Shown here: piece after piece, positions 34,832 through 44,035 of the stretch
Layout: every line of letters begins with the position of its first letter
Numbering within the stretch: position 1 is the first letter of the stretch
Source of the DNA: Gluconacetobacter liquefaciens
Lineage (GTDB): Bacteria > Pseudomonadota > Alphaproteobacteria > Acetobacterales > Acetobacteraceae
Direction: 5' to 3'
Length of the DNA: 64,000 nucleotides
Assembly (NCBI RefSeq): GCF_003350405.1
Contig: NZ_QQAW01000010.1
Location: forward strand, 1-64,000
The notes under the pieces: model-generated
What the model saw: only the letters and a program-made list of their open reading frames with translations
Database searches by the model: none
What the model was told of the DNA's origin: nothing
Translations under genes and position numbers: made by a program

Positions 34832-35749
34832 ATGCATGTAAGAGCGTTCGATTATCTGCGCGTCATTGCGGAAACTGGCTCGTTGCGCGGAGCGGCCCAG
34901 AAGATCGGCGTGACGGCGACCGCGTTGACGCGGCAGATCGAGCATCTGGAATATTTCTTCCGTATGAAGCTGTTCGAGCGTGACCAGCGTGGAATCCGGC
35001 TGACGGCGGCGGGCGAGGTCGTGATGGAGACGGCCGAGCGGGTTTCGCGCGAACTGGATGTGACCCGCCAGCGGGTGGACGACCTGAAGGGATTGCGCAG
35101 CGGAATCGTGAATATACGTGTTTCGTCGAGTACTTTGACCAGTGTGCTGGTACCTGCCCTGACTGCGCTGAACGATGAATATCCGGGTTTGCGCTTTATG
35201 GTCGAAGTCGCGACGGCACCGCTGGTAGGAGAGGCGCTGGTGGCGGGAAGGGCCGATCTGGGGCTGACGATCTTCGCGCCGGACCTGTCGGAACTGACGC
35301 TGTGCGCACGCATGCCGGTGGTTCATTCGGCCATCATGGCGCCGGCGCATCCGTTGGCCGGAAACGACACGATCTCGCTGCGCGACTTGCAGGATCATCC
35401 GCTGTCGATGCCTGACAGTGCCTATTTCGTGCGGCGTGCGTTCGACCGGGCGGTGAAATCGAGCGCCATGTCGCTTGATCCGGTGTTTGTCACAGGGTCG
35501 TTTGAATTGCAGATCGAACTGGCGATGCGGGGACGGGCCATTCTGTTTCTGCCCGCCTTTTCCTGCCGGACCTATATCGAGCGCGGCCAGTTGTGTGCGG
35601 TGCCGCTCGGCCCCGATCTGCAGGTGCCCACGTCGCTGGACCTGCTGAGAGCGTCGCACAAGCCGCTGTCGGCCGCGGCGCGGGTTGTGAGTTCCCGGAT
35701 CGCCGATGTCATGGCCAGTATGGATGCGGCAGGGCACTGGGCCGGATAG
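34832..35749 (+). CDS. LysR-family transcriptional regulator
   Basis: About 305 residues from ATG 34832 (ATG 34817 five codons earlier is also possible). The HTH reads FDYLRVIAETGSLRGAAQK and GVTATALTRQIEHLEYF, followed by the periplasmic-binding-like effector domain (GIVNIRVSSSTLTSVLVPAL). It diverges from the M20 peptidase-aminotransferase operon across a palindrome and precedes a TonB receptor on its own strand. It is the likely controller of the module from 32.1 to 42.3 kb. Confidence 0.87.
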   Translation: MHVRAFDYLRVIAETGSLRGAAQKIGVTATALTRQIEHLEYFFRMKLFERDQRGIRLTAAGEVVMETAERVSRELDVTRQRVDDLKGLRSGIVNIRVSSSTLTSVLVPALTALNDEYPGLRFMVEVATAPLVGEALVAGRADLGLTIFAPDLSELTLCARMPVVHSAIMAPAHPLAGNDTISLRDLQDHPLSMPDSAYFVRRAFDRAVKSSAMSLDPVFVTGSFELQIELAMRGRAILFLPAFSCRTYIERGQLCAVPLGPDLQVPTSLDLLRASHKPLSAAARVVSSRIADVMASMDAAGHWAG

Positions 35750-36112
35750 AGATTTATTTTCAAAGAGAATTTTTTGTATTGTCCTATCGTTTCCGCGTCC
35801 AGTTCGGCCGCCTGAACAGATTGGTTGTGCAACGAATAGCGTGGCACGCTGCCCACAAAAAGTAGGTATCCATGATACAATCGGGTTCGTAACGTTATCG
35901 CAGGGCACGGACAGCGCCGATGCCCCGGTAGAAATCGACGCGGGCGGACGATTGACGTGCATGCACGATCATACTGTTCCGACGCCCGCTTTTCTTGTGT
36001 CAGCGCCCGGCAGGGCGGGGCATTGCTAATGCGAGAGACGGGAAGGGGCGGCGATGTGCCGGGAGCCCGATCCGAACGGTTCAGAACGCGATCAGAGAGG
36101 GTGAGACGAGCG
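35750..36112. other. Intergenic region upstream of a TonB receptor gene
   Basis: About 363 bp. The first 50 bases are AT-rich with T-runs and could end lysR transcription. An 8-base palindrome TAACGTTA lies at 35890-35897. The receptor frame is open further upstream than its chosen start, but that part has no homology. No gene seen. Confidence 0.4.
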
Positions 36113-38479
36113 ATGGTGAAGCGCACATGCCGCAGGTCGATGCTTCTGCTTTCCAGCATCTTCGTCTCGGCCCTGGCATTGCCGCGTGCCGCCGACGCAC
36201 AGGCCGTATCGGTACACAAGACCGACGCGCATCCAGGCAAGAAGGATGCGGCGATACCGGCGGCCAGGGCAGCAGGGAGTGCGCGCCCGACGCGGACGGA
36301 CGATGCGGTTGCATCGGCCGGTGCTCCCGCGACCGCGGCGCCGGAGCAGATCCTGGTGCATGGTGCGCAGAATAACGGAGCGCGGCTGCAGCATTCCGGT
36401 GTGGCTGTTTCGTATCTGAGCAAGGAGGTGTTGGCGCGCGCCGGCGTGACCACCATCAACGACCTGCAACGGCTGGTGCCGAATCTGCAGATCGAGCCGG
36501 CGATGGGTGGCGGGCAGCCGCAGTTCCATCTGCGTGGAATCGGATTCTTTGATTATGGTTCGAACAACATGCCCGATGTCATGACCTACGTGGACGGCGT
36601 GGCGTATCCGTTCGGTATCATGACGCAGGGTGTGATGTTCGATCTGGCAGGGGTCGAGATCGAACGGGGGCCGACCGGCGTTGCGTCGGGGCGCAATACC
36701 AGTGGTGGCGATATCGATATCATTACCGCCGAGCCGACCCATCGCTGGACGGCCGGAGTGATGGAGGACATTGCGAATTATGCGCGTAGCAAGACCGACC
36801 TGTATGTTTCCGGACCGATTTCGCGCAAGGTGACGTTCCGGCTCTCGGCCGAGACCAACCATGGCGGCGGTTATCTGCACAACCGCGACACGGGCGAGCA
36901 TATCGGCAATGCCAACCGGGGCGCCGTGAGAGGCAAGCTGAACTGGGAAGTGGACGAGACGACCAGGGTTTCGCTCAACGGCCACTGGGCGATCGATCGG
37001 TCTGATGCGACGCCTGGATATCTGATCAAGCCGCTGGCGACGGCGTTGGGCAATGGACCGACCATTCCGGCAGACCGCGACCATTACGCGACGGGGTGGG
37101 GAATTTCGCCGGAATTTGCTAACATGATCGGCGTATCGCCCGACCAGAAGCCGTTCCGCAACAACCAGAGCTGGGGTATCGACCTGTCGCTGACCAAGGA
37201 TTTCTCCTGGGCGCGTCTGAGTGCGATCAGTGCCTTCGAGGCGATGGCGCGGCGCGAGATGAATGACTGGGATGCATCGTCATCCTTCGAGGCAGACAAT
37301 TTCTTTGACAGCAATGTCAGCGTTTTTTCGCAGGAGCTGCGTCTGGCATCGCGTCGGCAGGGACCGATTACATGGTCCACTGGGATGTATTTCTATGAGT
37401 CGTCTCTTCAGGACAAGATGATTACCGACTATATGTCGACGCATCATTTCATCAATACGACGCGCTATGGACAAGGGAGCCAGTCTCTCTCGGAATTCGC
37501 GCAGATGGTCTATCGGCCGATTCATAACCTTCGGATTATTTTTGGACTGCGGCATGAGAATGCGTGGAAGTATCTGAACGATTATTACACCCAGCGCAGC
37601 ACGCTGCCGCGCGCCAACCGCTATGACCGTTTCGTCGGCATGGACCAGGTGACGGGCAAGGCGGGGATCGAATATGACGTGACGCGCGATGTCATGGCCT
37701 ATTTCAATGTCCGGCGGGGGGCGAAGGAGGGCGGGTTCTCGGCAGTCAATCTGACGACGCCGTCGCAGATCGACGGGTTCAAGCCCGAATGGTTGATGGC
37801 CTACGAAGTGGGCATGAAGACCGAGTTCTTCCAGCACCGGCTGCGGTTGAACGGCACGCTGTTCAAATATGATTATCACGACCAGCAGGTGCAGAGCGCC
37901 GTCGTCGATTCGGTGTTGGGTCCGGTTGCGAAGATCGTGAATGCGCCGCGATCGACCGTATGGGGGGTGGAGGGCGAGATGCAGGCCGAACCCGTCAAGG
38001 GTCTGGTCCTGTCACAGACCTTCGGCTACGAGCAGGGGCAGTATAACAGGTTCCAGATTGCCGACCTGACGGCGACGCAGGCGGCGCATCAGGCCGGCAT
38101 GCCGTGGACGACGATCTATGCCGACATGAAGAATCACGACATGGGCTTTCCGCGTCTGTCGCTGAACGGGTCGATCAGCTACGATATACATCTGCCCGGT
38201 CCTCTGCACGGTTATGTTCTGACGCCCCAGGCCGACTATTCCTACCGGAGCCTTCAGAGAGCGGTGCTGCTGGGAAATCTGTTCAATATCAAACCGTATT
38301 TCCTGCTGAACACGAGCCTGACCTTCCGGCCGGAGCATGGGCGCTGGAGCGTGTCGGGGTATATCCAGAACGCGCTGAACCGGACCTATGACCTGACGCG
38401 GAATTATTTCACGACGGCGGATTTCGGCATCGTTGGACCGCCGCGTTTCTACGGTGCGCGCCTGAGCTATACCTACTGA
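36113..38479 (+). CDS. TonB-dependent outer-membrane receptor
   Basis: From ATG 36113 (GAGAGGGTGAG upstream) a 788-residue receptor with signal peptide (LLLSSIFVSALALPRAADAQA), plug (FHLRGIGFFDYGSNNMPDVM, GPTGVASGRNTSGGDI) and barrel ending in RFYGARLSYTY. It is a clear paralogue of the receptor at 18950-21298, sharing segments through plug and barrel, including the HGGG and HIGNAN motifs after the plug. Downstream are an SSS symporter, tautomerase and amidase, suggesting import of an amide or aromatic compound. Ligand unknown. Confidence 0.9.
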   Translation: MVKRTCRRSMLLLSSIFVSALALPRAADAQAVSVHKTDAHPGKKDAAIPAARAAGSARPTRTDDAVASAGAPATAAPEQILVHGAQNNGARLQHSGVAVSYLSKEVLARAGVTTINDLQRLVPNLQIEPAMGGGQPQFHLRGIGFFDYGSNNMPDVMTYVDGVAYPFGIMTQGVMFDLAGVEIERGPTGVASGRNTSGGDIDIITAEPTHRWTAGVMEDIANYARSKTDLYVSGPISRKVTFRLSAETNHGGGYLHNRDTGEHIGNANRGAVRGKLNWEVDETTRVSLNGHWAIDRSDATPGYLIKPLATALGNGPTIPADRDHYATGWGISPEFANMIGVSPDQKPFRNNQSWGIDLSLTKDFSWARLSAISAFEAMARREMNDWDASSSFEADNFFDSNVSVFSQELRLASRRQGPITWSTGMYFYESSLQDKMITDYMSTHHFINTTRYGQGSQSLSEFAQMVYRPIHNLRIIFGLRHENAWKYLNDYYTQRSTLPRANRYDRFVGMDQVTGKAGIEYDVTRDVMAYFNVRRGAKEGGFSAVNLTTPSQIDGFKPEWLMAYEVGMKTEFFQHRLRLNGTLFKYDYHDQQVQSAVVDSVLGPVAKIVNAPRSTVWGVEGEMQAEPVKGLVLSQTFGYEQGQYNRFQIADLTATQAAHQAGMPWTTIYADMKNHDMGFPRLSLNGSISYDIHLPGPLHGYVLTPQADYSYRSLQRAVLLGNLFNIKPYFLLNTSLTFRPEHGRWSVSGYIQNALNRTYDLTRNYFTTADFGIVGPPRFYGARLSYTY

Positions 38480-38509
38480 GCGTTGCGGGTGCATGGGGAG
38501 GCTGGAGCC

Positions 38510-38800
38510 ATGGATGAGCAGCGTAGTCCGTCGGCCGAAGGCGGCGGAGCGCGTGGCCGGCAGGTGGTGCGGCTGGCTGTCGGGCTCGGGATTCCGTTCT
38601 GCGTGATCGATCTGGCGATCCCGTTCACGACGCGGGTCGACCGGACCGTATTGGGCGCGGCATTTCCGGTCTTCTGGATGTTTCTGTCATTTGTCATCAC
38701 CTCCGCCTGCATGTTGGCGACATGGCTTCTGTTCGATCGCGCAGATGAGGCGGGAGAGGAACACGATGCCGGGATGGCGGCGTCGGAGACGAGGGAATGA
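38510..38800 (+). CDS. Small membrane protein, DUF3311-like symporter partner
   Basis: A 96-residue protein with two membrane helices. Its second part (PVFWMFLSFVITSACMLATW) resembles the small DUF3311-type proteins commonly encoded immediately before sodium:solute symporters. The ATG at 38510 follows GGGGAGGCTGGAG. Its stop overlaps the symporter start by 4 bp (ATGA), so a functional partnership is likely. Role of such proteins is unknown; they may help assemble the symporter. Confidence 0.7.
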   Translation: MDEQRSPSAEGGGARGRQVVRLAVGLGIPFCVIDLAIPFTTRVDRTVLGAAFPVFWMFLSFVITSACMLATWLLFDRADEAGEEHDAGMAASETRE

Positions 38801-40203
38801 GTGCCAATATCGTCTTCTTCGCCGTCATTATGCTGGCATTCGTCATCGTGCTGTATGCCAGGCGCGGGCATGGCGAAGGCGGGGCGCGGGACTATTTCGT
38901 CGCGTCAGGGCAGTTCGGCGGCTTTCTGCTGTTCTTTCTCTCGGTCGGCGAGACGTACAGCATCGGCAGTATCCTGGGTTTTCCGGCGGCGACCTATGTG
39001 CAGGGCACGCCGTTCGTCCTGTGGTTTCTCGGTTATATCGTGCTGGCCTTTCCGCTGGGTTATTTCGTCAATCCCCTGATCTGGCGGGCGGGACGGCGTG
39101 TCGGCGCGATGACGGGGGTCGATCTCTTCCGTTTTCACTTCGATAGTCGCGGGCTGGAGAAGCTGGTCGCGTTGAATGCGATCATCTGCCTGGTGCCGTT
39201 AGGTGAAATGCAGTTCGTCGGCCTGCTGGGTGTGCTGAAGGCGTTTCACTGGCCGGTGAGCGGATTTGTCCCGATGGCGGGGGCGGCGGGGGTGACGTTC
39301 GTCTGGATCCTGCTCTCCGGCATTCGTGCCCCTGCTTATGTTTCTTTCATCAAGGACACGCTGGTAGTGGTTGCCGTGCTGCTTGTCGGGATGGCGGCGT
39401 TGCGGGCGCTGGGAATGGACGGAGCGGCGACGCAGACCGTAGCGGAATCTCCGGTCCATCGGCCGGGTGAGGGCAATCTGCTGGTGATGTCGACGATCCT
39501 GTTTCAGGCGGCGGGTTTCTGCGTCGCGCCGGCCAATATCGCCTTTCTGTTCACGGCGCGCTCGGACCGGATCGTTCGTCGCAACCAGATCGTCATGCCG
39601 CTTTACATGCTCATGTTCCCGTTTCTGTACGCCGTGGCGATGTTTGCCCGTCATGGTGGCGGGGCGGGGACGGTGGCAAATGACGTGTTCATGACCTCGG
39701 CGACCACCCTTTTGCCGGGCTGGGCCGTCGGTCTGGTGGCTGCGGCATGCGGGCTGTCTGGACTGGTGATCCTTGCCGGGAACTGCCTGACACTCGGCCC
39801 GCTGGTGTCGCACAACCTGCTGCATGGTCTGTCCGATCGGGGGCAGCGGCGCGGGGCGCAGGTCGTGATCGGCGGCTATCTGTTGTTTTCGGTCGTGGCG
39901 GCGGACCATCTGACGTCGGTCATGACGGTTTTGAACACGCTGTTCTATATGGGAATTTCACAGATTATTCCAGCTATGATCGCAATCGTCCTGCGGAAGG
40001 GAGTGGGCGCGTTCCCGATCGGAGCCGGGCTGGTGGTGGGAGATTGCGTGTCGGCGGGGCTGGCCCTGTTTGGACCGCAGCCGGCGGCGGTCAACGCCGG
40101 CATGGTCGGCCTGCTGTGGAATTTCGCGATCGTAGGCGTTCTGGAAGGTATTCGCCGCTATCAGGCTGGAGAGGCGGCGATGCGGACTGCAGGCCGGAAA
40201 TAG
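38797..40203 (+). CDS. Sodium:solute symporter (SSS family)
   Basis: A 468-residue protein with about 13 helices. GARDYFVASGQFGGFLLFF, then SVGETYSIGSILGFPAATY, are the sodium-binding helices of the SSS (PanF/PutP/YidK) family. It imports an organic solute with Na+ (or H+). Coupled by ATGA to a DUF3311-like protein and 33 bp downstream of the TonB receptor's operon partner, it is the inner-membrane step for the ligand taken up by that receptor. Substrate unknown. Confidence 0.87.
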   Translation: MSANIVFFAVIMLAFVIVLYARRGHGEGGARDYFVASGQFGGFLLFFLSVGETYSIGSILGFPAATYVQGTPFVLWFLGYIVLAFPLGYFVNPLIWRAGRRVGAMTGVDLFRFHFDSRGLEKLVALNAIICLVPLGEMQFVGLLGVLKAFHWPVSGFVPMAGAAGVTFVWILLSGIRAPAYVSFIKDTLVVVAVLLVGMAALRALGMDGAATQTVAESPVHRPGEGNLLVMSTILFQAAGFCVAPANIAFLFTARSDRIVRRNQIVMPLYMLMFPFLYAVAMFARHGGGAGTVANDVFMTSATTLLPGWAVGLVAAACGLSGLVILAGNCLTLGPLVSHNLLHGLSDRGQRRGAQVVIGGYLLFSVVAADHLTSVMTVLNTLFYMGISQIIPAMIAIVLRKGVGAFPIGAGLVVGDCVSAGLALFGPQPAAVNAGMVGLLWNFAIVGVLEGIRRYQAGEAAMRTAGRK

Positions 40204-40278
40204 TCACGGACAATAGTCCCGGACGGCCGGGGGCTGGTTGGTCCCCGAGCGTGCATCATGACGATATGGAGGAAAAAG

Positions 40279-40668
40279 ATGCCTTTATTGCGTTTCGACC
40301 TGATCGAAGGACGAACGGCCGAGCAGGTCGCGACACTGCTCGATGCGGCGCATGACGCGATGCTCGAAGCATTCAGGGTTCCGGCGCGCGACCGGTATCA
40401 ACTGGTGTATCAGCATCCCGCCGAACAGACGCGCATCGAGGATACGGGGCTGGATATTCCGCGTACGCGCGATGTCATGATCGTCTCCGTGACGACGCGG
40501 CCGAGGACGCGTGAGGAAAAGCAGGCCTTCTACAGGTTGCTGACCGAGAAGCTGCAGGAACGCTGCGGGACCGCACCTAGCGACGTCATGGTCAATTTCG
40601 TGACCAATACCGATGATGACTGGTCGTTCGGCTATGGCGAGGCTCAGTTTCTGACCGGAAAGCTCTGA
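40279..40668 (+). CDS. Tautomerase-superfamily protein
   Basis: A 129-residue protein starting at ATG 40279 after GGAGGAAAAAG. The mature N-terminus is Pro (MPLLRFDLIEG), the catalytic base of the tautomerase/4-oxalocrotonate group. The length, DRYQLVYQHP and the ending VNFVTNTDDDWSFGYGEAQF match the longer Tautomerase_2 (malonate-semialdehyde-like) family. It would interconvert keto/enol acids, downstream of the symporter in the same direction and before an amidase. The actual substrate is not known. Confidence 0.82.
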   Translation: MPLLRFDLIEGRTAEQVATLLDAAHDAMLEAFRVPARDRYQLVYQHPAEQTRIEDTGLDIPRTRDVMIVSVTTRPRTREEKQAFYRLLTEKLQERCGTAPSDVMVNFVTNTDDDWSFGYGEAQFLTGKL

Positions 40669-40686
40669 ATGGCGGCCCCGTGCCGG

Positions 40687-40792
40687 CTAGAGCAGATCCT
40701 GTTTGAATGCGTGCGTTCAAACAGGTGAAGATGCTGGCAAAACAATAAACTGGAGCATTTCCATCGAACCGGTTTCGGTGGAAATGCTCTAG
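40687..40792 (-). repeat. 106-bp palindromic dispersed repeat, copy 2
   Basis: Reverse-complement counterpart of the element at 6045-6152. The two hairpins and the spacer are conserved (AACAATAAAC spacer, CATCTTC segment on the other strand). Ends are CTAG on both sides. It lies between the tautomerase and amidase genes. Confidence 0.8.
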
Positions 40793-40853
40793 GTCCGGTG
40801 CGGGGGCATCGGGGCGATTCCGCGGACAACGCACGTAATTTCGGATACGGAAA

Positions 40854-42329
40854 ATGACGACAACAGGAATGAGCCGGGACGAATGGTCCGCCTGTGACGC
40901 GACCCGGCTGGCAGAACTGGTGGCCCAGGGTGCTGTGACGCCTTCCGCACTGGCGCAGATGGCGGTTGAGGCGAGCGCGTGGGTGAATCCGCAGATCGGC
41001 TCGGTCATCGAACTGTTCGACGATGCCGTGGCCGCGCCGGAAACGGGTGGAACCCGGCTGGACGGACCATTCCGTGGCGTGCCGTTTCTGATCAAGGACC
41101 TGGGCGCGACGGTCGCGGGGCGTCTGCAGGAACAGGGATCGAAATTTCTCCGTGGCAACCGGTCGGATCGGGATGCTTTCCTGACGGCGAAGATGCGTAA
41201 CGCGGGACTGAACATCATCGGCCGGTCGACCGTGCCCGAATTCGGTGTCTGCGGATCGGCGGAGAATCCCAATATCTATGTGACGCGCAGCCCGTGGAAC
41301 CCGGATTATACGACGTTCGGTTCTTCCGCCGGCGCGTCGGCTTCGGTCGCTGCCGGTATCGTGCCGATGGCTCATGCGACGGATGGCGGCGGATCGATCC
41401 GGATTCCGGCGGGGGCGAACGGGCTGGTCGGGCTGAAATGTTCGCGCGGCGTGTTTTCGATCGCGCCCGGTCTATCGGACATTACCGGCTATGTTTCCAC
41501 CCAGGGATGCGTGAGCCGGTCGGTGCGCGATACGGCGCTGTTCGTCGATTCCTGCCGGGGTGGGGCGCCGGGAGAATTCATGCCGTACTGGAAAAGTGAC
41601 GGGTCATACACCACGCTGATCGGCCGGGACCCGACGCCGCTGCGGATCGCTGTGTCCCATGAATGGGGGCGATATGCGGCCGATCCGCATTTCGTCGCGG
41701 AACTGGAAAAGACTGCGCGGTTTCTGCAGGAACTGGGACATGTGGTGGAGTGGGTGGTCCCGGACATTGATTTCGAGGAGGCATTTCGCGCGCAGACCGC
41801 GTGCTATATCGGCAATTTCGCGCAATTCATCCAGCGTATGCTGGACAAGAGGGGACTGTCCACGCCGCCTGAGGATCTGATCGAACCGATCAATATCAGG
41901 ATATGGGAAAAAGGGATTGGCATGTCTTACACCGAACGGTGGAAGATGCAGGATGTCTTCAATACCGTTTCGCGCCGGCTGGGGCAGTTTTACGAAGAAT
42001 GGGATGTGATTCTCACCCCGACCTTCTCGAAGCCGACGCCCCGGCTCGGTGAGCGGAAATATCTGACGCTGAGCGATAATCCCGACGTGCTGAACTGGTT
42101 TTACGAATTGTGGGAGATTTTCTCCTACACCCCGCTGGGCAGCCTGACCGGCACGCCGGGACTCTCGCTGCCGCTGGCCTGGCAGCAATCGGGACTGCCG
42201 CTGGGTATGCATTTCCAGACGCGGCAGGGGAATGACGGCTTGCTGCTGCAACTCGGGGCGCAACTCGAACGGGCGATGGGCGGGCGGTTCTGGAACGGAA
42301 GGCGGCCCGCAATCTATGCGGGCCTGTAA
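40854..42329 (+). CDS. Amidase-signature hydrolase
   Basis: A 491-residue amidase-signature enzyme. The Ser-cisSer-Lys triad is visible: Lys81 in PFLIKDLGAT, the cis-Ser in FGSSAGASASVAAG and the nucleophile Ser181 in DGGGSIRIPAGANG. It hydrolyses a carboxamide to acid and ammonia, in the cytoplasm (no signal peptide). It follows the tautomerase, separated by the repeat element, and probably belongs to the same catabolic module as the M20 peptidase and aminotransferase. Natural amide not identified. Confidence 0.88.
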   Translation: MTTTGMSRDEWSACDATRLAELVAQGAVTPSALAQMAVEASAWVNPQIGSVIELFDDAVAAPETGGTRLDGPFRGVPFLIKDLGATVAGRLQEQGSKFLRGNRSDRDAFLTAKMRNAGLNIIGRSTVPEFGVCGSAENPNIYVTRSPWNPDYTTFGSSAGASASVAAGIVPMAHATDGGGSIRIPAGANGLVGLKCSRGVFSIAPGLSDITGYVSTQGCVSRSVRDTALFVDSCRGGAPGEFMPYWKSDGSYTTLIGRDPTPLRIAVSHEWGRYAADPHFVAELEKTARFLQELGHVVEWVVPDIDFEEAFRAQTACYIGNFAQFIQRMLDKRGLSTPPEDLIEPINIRIWEKGIGMSYTERWKMQDVFNTVSRRLGQFYEEWDVILTPTFSKPTPRLGERKYLTLSDNPDVLNWFYELWEIFSYTPLGSLTGTPGLSLPLAWQQSGLPLGMHFQTRQGNDGLLLQLGAQLERAMGGRFWNGRRPAIYAGL

Positions 42330-42440
42330 GGCTGCCCGTCGCTTCCGGTGACGACAGAGCCGTCAGTATGCGTGCGGGTGGCTGGGTGGTGAGCGCGTGG
42401 CGGGCGGCAATGACGCCGGCGGGGTTTTCGGCGGGGGTGC

Positions 42441-43427
42441 TCAACTCAGCACGCATAGGCTCCTGTTGCCGGGAAATGCCTCTGCGATGCGTCCTTGCAC
42501 TGCAAGCCGCACGGCGCGCCGTGCGGCGAGTGTCGTCGCGTCCGCTTCCACGCTTTGCTCGAAAGCGTCTCCTTCCTGCGCGTAGGCGCGCTGGGCCGAT
42601 TCGAGGACCCGGCGGTCCTGCGCCAGGATTTCCGGTTCCTTGTCCGACCATATCGGCGCTGCCGGCTCGTGGGTCGGCTCCCGTTGCAACAGCCAGTGCT
42701 GGAGGCATCGGCCGGGCATGGTGGGAACATGGTGGAGGATGAGCCTGAAGGCTTCGCTGCCTCCGACTGTCACCCGGTCGGGCAGGTCGAAGCGCAGCAG
42801 CGTGCCGGGCGCGCTTACGGTCAATCCTCCCGGATCGGTCGCCAGTTCGTACCGGGTCGGCTGGAAACCGGCGGCCTGTGCGCGGAACCATTGCGGGTGC
42901 ATGTGCGGGTGGGTGAATGCCGCGTGGCAGATGTCGAGATTGTTCTCGATCGGCATGATCGCTTCACAGGCGAGCGCAGTTGCGCCTTGCAGCCACGTAT
43001 AACGATCGAACCCCTCGATCGGCAGCGGTTGTCCTGTCGGTGCGCCTTGACCCGTCCATACCCAGACATAGCCGTCGCGCTCGGCTGTGGGATAGGTGCG
43101 TGCTGGCGCCGTCTTGACCGGCTGCTCGGAGCGCAGGGAGGGGATGTGCCGGCAGCGCCCCATGCCATCGAACCGCCAGCCATGATAGGCGCAGGCGATC
43201 AGGCCCTCGGATACCGTACCGAGCGACAGGGCGACGCCGCGATGCGGGCAGCGGTCGTGCAGGGCGTGCGCGCGTCCCGCGCTGTCGCGGAACAGAACGA
43301 TGGCCTGCCCGTGTATCACGATCGCGAGCGGTGCATCCGCGAGGCGCGAGCTGGCCGCGCCGACATACCATGCCTGCTGGGGCAGCGGTACACGGTCGGC
43401 GGGGGCGTTGGTCGGCGTCGCCGTCAT
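42441..43427 (-). CDS. Rieske [2Fe-2S] ring-hydroxylating or demethylating oxygenase
   Basis: From ATG 43427 a 328-residue oxygenase. The Rieske cluster ligands are Cys60 and His62 (CPHRG) and Cys79 and His82 (CAYHGW). The mononuclear iron site is Asp165, His168 and His173 in NNLDICHAAFTH. Length and motifs fit the vanillate-demethylase-like (O-demethylase) branch. Reductase partner not seen nearby. Its start overlaps the upstream membrane protein's stop (ATGA), so it is the last gene of a MerR-controlled minus-strand operon. Confidence 0.85.
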   Translation of the reverse strand: MTATPTNAPADRVPLPQQAWYVGAASSRLADAPLAIVIHGQAIVLFRDSAGRAHALHDRCPHRGVALSLGTVSEGLIACAYHGWRFDGMGRCRHIPSLRSEQPVKTAPARTYPTAERDGYVWVWTGQGAPTGQPLPIEGFDRYTWLQGATALACEAIMPIENNLDICHAAFTHPHMHPQWFRAQAAGFQPTRYELATDPGGLTVSAPGTLLRFDLPDRVTVGGSEAFRLILHHVPTMPGRCLQHWLLQREPTHEPAAPIWSDKEPEILAQDRRVLESAQRAYAQEGDAFEQSVEADATTLAARRAVRLAVQGRIAEAFPGNRSLCVLS

Positions 43428-44035
43428 GATGCGGAATCTCGTGCGGGGTGAAAGAAGCCGAACCGCTGGCACAGATCGAACACATGGCGCCCGTTGATGC
43501 TGACCAGCAGCATCGCGCCGAGGCTGACCCAGGCGACCACCGTTCGGATCGCAGCCGCCTGGATCAGGGGAAATGCCGCCATGATCCATAGGAAGGCCGC
43601 CGCCCGTGCGACGAAGTAGAGCGACCACGCATAGGTAAAGGCACGAAAGAAGCGTACGATCTCCGGACGTTCGATGGGGATGTCCGGACGCCTTCGGCGG
43701 GCGAATGTCATCACGAGCGGTTCGCGGCCCGATGCGCCGGCCGCGAAGATCGCAGCGGTGAGGAGATTGAGGATCGCCCCCTCATAGCGGAGCATGAAGG
43801 GCGTGCGTGCCCACAGGTCGATGCATCCGAAAACAAGGGCAGTGCCGTTGGCGAGCAGCCAGAGCGGCGGGAAGGGGCGATGCGTCAGCAGTCGCCATGC
43901 CCCTTCGAGCACCATGAACAGCAAGGTTGCCGCGATGGCCGGTTTGACCCCGAACGCAAGAAGGACCGTCCAGTAGAGCGCCAGCCCGCCGAAAGTGTGG
44001 AAGAGGCCGCGGAGCGTGGCCAGGACGCGGTTCAT
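43424..44035 (-). CDS. Inner-membrane protein of unknown function (YciB/septation-like?)
   Basis: A 203-residue protein with about five to six membrane helices. The segment FPPLWLLANGTALVFGCIDL and the preceding VLEGAWRLLTH recall the YciB/septation family's helix spacing, but I am not sure of the family. It overlaps the upstream merR-type gene and the downstream Rieske gene by 4 bp each, so all three are translationally coupled. Confidence 0.6.
   Translation of the reverse strand: MNRVLATLRGLFHTFGGLALYWTVLLAFGVKPAIAATLLFMVLEGAWRLLTHRPFPPLWLLANGTALVFGCIDLWARTPFMLRYEGAILNLLTAAIFAAGASGREPLVMTFARRRRPDIPIERPEIVRFFRAFTYAWSLYFVARAAAFLWIMAAFPLIQAAAIRTVVAWVSLGAMLLVSINGRHVFDLCQRFGFFHPARDSAS

Noticed and set aside
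40225-40255. G/C-rich imperfect hairpin between the SSS symporter and the tautomerase genes
   Set aside because: Mismatched stem and no T-run; not distinguishable from chance at this GC content.
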